This document shows positions 29,586-38,500 of a DNA stretch of 41,047 nt, in pieces. Source of the stretch: DASZIT01 sp036489495 (GTDB taxonomy: Bacteria > Actinomycetota > Acidimicrobiia > Acidimicrobiales > RAAP-2); assembly GCA_036489495.1 (NCBI GenBank), contig DASXFR010000096.1, positions 1 through 41,047 of the forward strand. The letters are read 5' to 3'. A model generated the notes under the pieces. The model was not told the origin of the DNA. It did not search any database and saw only the letters and a program-made list of their open reading frames with translations. Every line of letters starts with the position of its first letter. Positions within the stretch are counted from its first letter, which is position 1. Position numbers and translations under genes: made by a program.

Positions 29586-32500
29586 GTGCGCCGCAAGACC
29601 CAACGGGGCTCAGGGGTACCGGCGGAGGTGGGTACCCGCTTTGCCATCGTTCGACGGGTCACAACCGTCGGGGCCGTTGCCGCCATCGTCGCCTCGACGT
29701 TCTCCACCCTCGTGCTTCCGGCCACCACGACCGCGCAGGCGTCGGGTACCAGTGGCTCCTCGCAATGGATCACTGCGGTGTCAGGGACCGAGGCGACAGG
29801 CGGCACCGCGACGTTTGGCACCACCGGGGTAACGGCAACGTTCACCGGCAGTGCTGCAAATGATTGCAACGTCAACAACCCCAACCAGGTCACCAATGCC
29901 CAGCTCCTAGCATTCAATGCCAACGCGTTCTTCACCCCACCGGCCCCGAGCGACGCGGTTGGCGACGCCCAGTGCCTGCTGACGGGGGCCACGGCTACCC
30001 GCACGGTCACGTTCAACAAGCCGGTGATCGATCCCGTCTTCAGTCTCACCGACCTCGACGGTTCGAACGTCACCTTCTCGGCGGCGGCTGGCGGTGGGGC
30101 CATCCAGTTGACCACGCTCAGCAAGAACACTCCGCTCAATCTCACCGGCGGAACGACCCTCTCGAACACATTTGTTGAAGGGACGGATCTGTGTGAGAAC
30201 ACGCCTCAGGATCCCGGCAACGACCCCGGCTGCGGCTCGTTCCAGATGACCGAGGCCGGCGGACCGGTGACCTCTTTTACGATGACCAACACGACGCACC
30301 CGGGCGGACACAACGACGGCTGGCTGTGGTCGATGGCGTTCCCGACCGCCCAACTGACCAAGGCCTTCAGCCCCTCAACCATTCCAGTCGGTGGCACCAG
30401 CCACCTGACCTTTACGGTGGCCAACCCGGCCCTCGCCGGAGCCGTAGCCCTAAGCCCCCTCGATTTCACCGACGCATTGCCGGCGGGCCTGACCCTGGCA
30501 GATGCCACCGAGAGTGACAACGGGAGCTGCGGTACCCCGACAGTGACCAACGCCAGCGGCGGCGCACTGGCAGCGGGCGCCACCGGGGTCAAGGCCACCG
30601 ACATCAGTTCCGTAGTGGGTGCTACCTGCACGATCACCGTCGACGTCACTTCCTCGACGCCGGGGGGCTACACCGACAACACCAGCAACCTGTCCACCAC
30701 CCTGGCCAACCTGGTCCCGAACACCTCCACCACCCTGACCGTCACCTCGGCCTCGACGGCGTGCACGGTGGCCACCGTTTACCTGAACAATGGGGCCCAG
30801 CTGGAGTCGGCAGTGATGGGCGGGCCCGGCGCGCTGACGTTCAGCCCGGTCGGGACGCCGGCGGCCAATAACTACAACGCCCTCGCCTACGACCCGGCCA
30901 ACGGCCTGCTCTATGCGGTTGGAGGTAGCACGGACACTCATCTGCTGGTCATCAACCCCGCCACGGGCTCGGTCACCGATGCCGGCCCCACTGTGCCGCC
31001 GCTCGCCGCCAACGCCGATTGGGGCACTTTCGACGCCGCCGGGGACTACCTGGAGGGCGTCTCTACCGCCGCCGCCATGAACGTCATCAACGTGAGCACC
31101 CTGGCGGTGGCTACCACCACCCTGAGCGCGGCGCCCGGGTCCAGCGACCTGACCTTCGGACCCGGCGGGTTCCTGTGGGGGATGAAGGGTGGGGCAAACA
31201 CCGTCGTAAGGGTCAACCCGACCACCGGCGCGGTGAATACCTTCGCGGGCCCGGCCGGGCTGCCGGCCGGCACCTACGGAGCTGATTTTACCTACGGCAA
31301 CGGCAACATCGGCGTGGACAACAACGCTGGCGGGCTTTACCAGCTGGCCATCGCCAACCCGGCCGCCACCCCGACGTTCAGCCTGGTGTCACACCAGACC
31401 ACCCCGGCAAGCTCCAACAACGACGGGGCGTCGTGCATTTCGGCCCAGCCGGTCGACCTGGCCATCACCAAGAATGGGCCGTCGACGTACACCTCGGGTC
31501 AGCCGATCACCTACGCGATCACCGTGACCAACAACGGCCCGGGAATCACCAGCGGCTACGTGATCAGCGACACCCTGCCCACCTCCCTGACCAGCCCCAC
31601 CACCCCCACCCCGGGCTGCGCCATCGCCACCGGGGTCCTCACCTGTACCGAGGGCCAGCTGGCGGTGGGCAGTTCGTTCCCGGTGACCGTCAATGCCACC
31701 GCCCCCGCCGGAGGGCTCCCTGCCGGCATCACCAACACCGCCACGGTGACCGGCAACGAGGCGGATCCTGTCTCCGCCAACAACTCCGATTCCACTACCG
31801 CCAACGCCACCGGACCGGCCTTCACCTGTGACCCCTTGGCCTACCTGTTCCAGGCGTCGGGCGGGGTGGAGTCCTGGTACACGGTCGATCTGGCCACTGG
31901 CCATCCCACCCCGAAAGGGAACCTCCCCTTCGGCATCAATGGCGTCGGCTACAACACTCTTGACAACTATTTCTACGGCTGGGGTGGCGGTCAACTGGTT
32001 CGGGTCGATGCCAATGGCAACTTCACCGAGATGGGGATCCCGGCCGGCCTGGTGACGACCAACGCCTACGACGCCGGTGACTTCGACCTTGCCGGGCACC
32101 TCTGGCTCAACTGGTCCGGTACCCCGCTGAGCCACTGGGCGGAGATCGACCTGGCTCCGGGCTCGCCGACCTTCGGCCAGGTACTGGCCCAGGGGGACAC
32201 CGCGGTTCCCAACAACCTGACCGGTGGAGGGGATTGGTCGTGGATCAACGGGAAGCTCTACATGGTCGGTTCCCAGATCATGGGCGCCGCCCAGGGGGAC
32301 TACCTGATCCGGTTCGATCCGACGACCGGGCTCGAGACCAACATCGGCATCCTCGGTTTCACCGACTCCATTATCGGAGCTACCTACACCGACGCCAACG
32401 GAAACCTCTACGCCTCGGACAACACCACCGGGGAGATCTATCGGATCAACGTCACCGCGGTGACCAGCACCCCCCTTTCCCTGGGCCCGAAGGCCTCGGG

Positions 32501-35500
32501 CAACGACGGGGCCCGGTGTGCGCTGGCGACAATACCGACGATTTCCGTCACCAAGCAGGTCAACGGGCGGGTCGCGCCCACCGACCAGTTCACGGTGAGC
32601 CTGAAGAATTCGAGTGGCACCACCCTGACGTCGAAGACCACCGCAGGGTCCGACACCTCTGACACCACCACCAGTCCGCTCGTCTCGGAAGGCGCCACTT
32701 ACACCTTCGGGGAGGTGATGGCGGCCGGCTCTCCCGACGCGCTGTCGGCCTATACCGCGGTGCCGACCTGTACGGACACCACCCTCGGCACCCCGATCAC
32801 CCCGGGGGGCACCGCCCAGGCCTGGACCCTGCCGGTGACCACCGATGACGCCTACAACTGCACCATCACCAACACCCCGGTGACCCCGACCTTCACCGTC
32901 TCCAAGGTCGCCTCCGCCCCGACGATCCAGATGGGCCAGAACCTGACCTACACCGTCACGGTGAAGAACACCGGGCCGCTGGCCTTCACGGCGGCCTCGC
33001 CGGCGAAGTTCACCGACGATCTGAGCGGGGTCCTCGACGACGCCACCTACAGCAACGACGCCACCGGGGGAGCCACCATCAGCGGCACCACCCTGTCGTG
33101 GAGCGGGGCGCTGGCCATCGGGGCCACTACCACCATCACTTACTCGGTGCAGGTCAACGACCCCGACACCGGCGACCAGAGCCTGTTCAACGGGGTAACC
33201 CCGGGTACTGATGGCACTTGCGCAACCTCCACCTCCTGCCAGACCACAGTGCCATTGGTGACGCCGGCGGCATTCGGGTGCACGGCGCCGGGGTACCTCT
33301 TCCAGAACCCCAACGGGCTATCAACGCCGCATACAGTGACCGGGATCGACTTGGCCTCGGGTACCGCGACACCGCTGGGGAACGTGGCCGACGACCTCAA
33401 CGCGGTGGGCTACAACACCCTCGACGGCTCTTTCTACGCCTGGGACGCCACCACCCAGGATGTAGTCCGGATCAACGCCGACTACTCGTTGACCCATGTA
33501 GCCACGGGCCCCGGCACGCCCAGCACTGCCTCGATCATGGGCGATTTCGACAACGCCGGACATCTCTGGATCGGCAACGCCGCCAGTTCGACCCACCAAT
33601 GGGCCGAACTCGATTACGCTCCCGGCTCGCCCACCTACGGAGACGTGCTTGCCCACGGTGTTTATACCAACCCGATCACCCTGGGGGGCAATGCTGACTG
33701 GTCGTGGCTCGGTGGTGCGCTGTACACGGTTGAGACGGTGTCGGCCAACCCGGCTGGTCCCGCCCATTTGGTCAAGTTCAACCTCGCGAGCCACGTGATG
33801 ACCGACCTGGGGGCGCTGGGGATCAACTCAACGGCCGGGTTTGGAGCCACCTATACCGACGGCACCTACATGTACGCCGAGGACAACGGCACCGGTGAGA
33901 TCTACCGGATTGACGTCACTGGGGTGACCAGCCTGGCGGTGGCCAAGGGCCCCGCCTCGACAGGCAACGACGGGGCCCGGTGCCCCTCGGCCCCGATACC
34001 GACGCTCACCATCACCAAGGCCATCAACGCCCGGGTGCAGCCCACCGACCAGTTCACCGTGAACCTGAAGAACTCCGGCGGTACAACGCTGACCTCGAAG
34101 ACCACCGCCGGAGCCGATCCATCTGACTCGACCCCCAACTTCCCGGTGACCCAGGGCAACACCTACACCTTCGGGGAGGTGATTGCGGCCGGCTCACCGG
34201 ACACCATCGCCGCCTATATCGCCACCCCCTCCTGCATTGACTCCACCACCGGCACCCCGATCACCCCGGGCGGCACGTCTCAGGCGTGGACGGTGCCGAT
34301 CACCAGCGGTGACGCCTACTCGTGCACGATCACCAATACCCCGGCGGCAGGAGCCTTTACCGCCTCCAAGATCGCGTCCGCGTCTTCGATCCAGATGGGC
34401 CAGGACCTGAAATACACGGTGACAGTGAAGAACACCGGGGCGGTCCCGTTCACGGTCGCCGCGCCGGCGAAGTTCACCGATGACCTGAGTGGGGTCCTGG
34501 ACGACGCCATCTACAACGGCGACGCCACCGGCGGGGCCACCGTCTCCGGCACCACCCTGACCTGGACCGGGGCGCTCGCCGTCGGGGCCACCACCACCAT
34601 CACCTATTCAGTCCAGGTCAACGATCCTGACGCGGGGGACATGAGCCTGGTCAACGGGGTGACCCCGGGAACCGACGGCACCTGCGCCACCTCTACCTCG
34701 TGCCAGACCACGGTCCCGGTGGTCACGCCGACGCCGTTCACCTGCAACGCCCTCGGCCTTCTCTTCCAAACCAACGGCTCGAGCCACATCATCACCTCGG
34801 TCAACCTGGCCACCGGGAAGACCAGCCCCGCCGGGACCACGGCGGACGCCGTCAATGCGGTGGGCTTCAACACTTTGGATGACGACATCTACGGCTGGGA
34901 CATCACGACGAACCAACTGGTGCGGGTCAACGGAAATGGGTCCCTGACGACGCTGCCGATGCCAGCCGGTATCAACTCGGCCACGGGGTACAACATGGGC
35001 GACTTCGACCTGGCCGGGCACCTGTGGATGAGCCAATCGGCCAGCCCCGGCGGCGCGGCACCCTGGGTGGAAATCGACCTGGCCCCGGGATCCCTCACCT
35101 ACGGCCAGCTGATCGATTCTGGCACGACAACGATTCCGAATATCGCCAATCTCGTCAACCAGGGGTCGGACTGGTCGTGGATCAACGGCGCTCTCTACTC
35201 CGTCGGTATCTCTACGGTGAACGACGCCCGTTTGTTCAAGTTCGACCCGACGACCCATACCACGGTCAACCTCGGCCAGATCGCGGCCATCCCCTTCAAC
35301 GCCGCCATCTCTGGGTTCGGCGCCACCTACACCGATCCGGCCGGAGACCTCTTTGCCTCGGATAATGGAACTGGCAACATCTACCGGATCAACGTCACCT
35401 CGGTGACCGGCACCTTTATCGTCAAGGGAGCACCTTCGGCGCAGAACGACGGGGCCCGCTGCGCGTTGGCCACGATCCCGACCATCACGGTGGCCAAGAC

Positions 35501-38500
35501 GGTGGGTGGGAGAGTGCGGGCAGCCGACCAGTTCACCGTCGGCCTCGATGACAGCACCTCGAAAGTCCTGACCTCGGTGACCACCAATGGCTCGACCGGA
35601 GGGCCGTTCACGGCCGCCGCCTGGCCGGTCACCCAAGGGGATACCTTCACCATCACCGACGCGATGTTGGCCGGATCACCGGATCCGCTGAGCGATTACA
35701 TCGCCTCTATCTCGTGTACGGACACCACCACCGGCACGCCAGCCACCCATGGGGGCGTCACCGCGGCTTGGACGTTGACGGTGACCTCTGGCGATGCCTA
35801 CTTGTGCACGGTAGACAACTCGATGCAGTCGGTGAATCTCTCGGTGGACAAACAGTCGACGCCGGACCCGTACGTGCCTGGGGCTGCGCTGAATTACACG
35901 GTGACGGTAACCAATGCCGGCCCGGGCCCGGCCAACGGGGCGACGGTGAGCGACCCGCTGCCACCCGCCCTGGTGGGCCATGGCTTCACCTGGACCTGCC
36001 TGTCCACCCCGGGCAGCACCTGTGCGGTGTCGGGATCGGGGAATATCAGCGACACTGTAAACGTGGCGGTCGGAGGCACCCTGACCTACACCGTCACCGG
36101 AACGGTGCCGTTGGGCACCACGGGAACGCTGACCAACACCGCCACTGTGACGCCTCCGATCGGGGTCATCGACACCAACTGCACCCCGAACTGTTCCAGC
36201 GTCAACAACAACCCCACTCCGGTTGTCAACACCACCAAGTCGCTGTTCTCGGTCAATGGGGTGGCCGCCAACGCCGCCACCCCGGTGGCGGCTGGAGACG
36301 TGCTGGTGTACCACATCGTCTCCACCAATACCGGAGGGGCACCGGGCTCCGCGGCACTGTCTGACCCAGTCCCGGCCAACACCACCTACACCGGCACCGG
36401 CGAAGGATGGACCTCGTGTTCCGCCGGGTCGCCGGCCGGCACCGCCTGTGCTCAATCGGTCCCCGTGCCGGCGGGCCAGACGGTCACCACCAACTACACG
36501 GTGACCGTCGTCAACCCGTTGCCGAAGGGTGTGACCTCGATCTTCAACCAGGTGTCGTCGCCGAGCGGGTGCAACTCGTGCACCACCACCAATCCGACCG
36601 CGGCGTCCCTGGACACCGTCAAGACGCTGCTCACCGACAACGGGCTGGCGGCGACCCCGTCGACCTCGGTCAACCCCGGAGACGTGCTGGTCTACCAGAT
36701 CGTCACCACCAACTCGGGGGGAACCACCGGAACCACCACCCTGAAGGACCCGGTCCCGGCCAACATGACCTACACCGGCACCCTCCAGGGCTGGTCGTGT
36801 GCCGCCCCGGCGATGGTGGGCACCGCCTGCAATCAGACGATCTCGGTGGCATCCCTGGGTTCGGTGACCAACCTCTACACCACCACCGTGGTCAATCCGC
36901 TTCCGGCCGGCACCACCAGCGTCCTCAACCAGGTCACCTCCACCGGTGGGAGCTGTTCCTCCTGCTCCCCGGCCAACCCCACCGGGTCGATCCTCTCGAC
37001 CAGCAAGGCTCTGATCTCCGACAACGGGAAGCCGGCCGACTCGTCCACCAAGGTCGCGGCCGGCGATGTGCTCGTCTACCAGATCACCGTGACCAACAGT
37101 GGCGGGTCGACGGGCAGCCAGCCCCTCCATGATCCGGTCCCGGCCAACACCACCTACTCCGGTCCGGTCGTCGAGGGTTGGACGTGTCCCTCCGGGTCGG
37201 TGGCCGGCACCGCCTGCGACCAGACCGTTTCGGTCGGCGCGGGGGCGGTGGCAACGGTGACGTACACCCTCACCGTCGCCAACCCGCTACCGGTGACCAC
37301 TACGAGCATCTCCAACACGGTCACCGCGCCGGGGAGCATCTGCAACCCGACCTGCGCGCCGACCAATCCGACGGCGGCGGTGTTCTCTACGGGTAAGGCG
37401 CTGATTTCCGACAACGGCACTCCGGCTTCGTCGGCGACGAATGTGGCCTCCGGCGACGTCCTCGTCTACCAGATCACCGTGACCAATACCGGAGGCAGTT
37501 CGGGCAACCAGGCGTTGTCCGATCCGGTCCCGGCCAATACGACGTACTCGGGACCGGTGGGCGAAGGGTGGTCGTGCCTGTCCGGGTCGGTGGCCGGAAC
37601 CCCCTGCACCCAGACGGTTCTGGTGGGCGCCGGGTCCATCGTGCACGTGAACTACACGGTCACGATGGTAAGCCCGCTCCCGGTGGGCACCACCTCGATT
37701 TCGAACACCGTCACCCCCGGAACCGGGATCTGCGACCCGACCTGCTCGCCGACCAACCCGACCGCCGCGGTTCTGACCACCTCCAAGGCTCTGGTCCTCG
37801 ATAACGGCAACCCGGCCACCTCCGCCACCCAGGTGGCTGGCGGTGACGTCCTCCTCTATCAGATCACCGTGACCAATACCGGGGGGTCGACCGGCAGCCA
37901 GACCCTGAAGGACCCGGTCCCGACCAACACCAGCTACGCGGGCTCGGCCCCCGAAGGCTGGACGTGTCCCTCCGGGTCAGTGGCAGGCACCCCTTGCAAC
38001 CAGACGGTACCGGTGGGCGCCGGCACCTCGGTGGTTGTGAACTACACGGTGACAGTAATCAACCCGCTTCCCATCAACACCACGTCGATCTCCAACACGG
38101 TTACGCCGACGGTCGGGGTCTGCGATCCGACCCTCACCTGCAGCCCGACCAACACCACGGCGGCGGTGATGACCACCGGCAAGGCGATTGTTTCCGATAA
38201 CGGCAAACCGGCAACCTCGTCGACGAACGTCAACCCCGGGGACGTGCTCGTCTACCAGGTCACGGTCGTCAATAGCGGCGGGTCAGCTGGCAATCAGACC
38301 CTCCATGACCCGGTCCCGGCTAACACCACCTACACCGGGACCGGCGAAGGCTGGTCGTGCGCCAACCCGTCGCCGGCCGGCACCGCCTGCGACCAGACGG
38401 TTCTGGTGGGTGCCGGCGGGACAAGTAATGCGAGTTACACGGTCACGGTGGCCAGCCCATTGCCAGCCAACACCAAGACCATCTTCAACACGGTTACACC

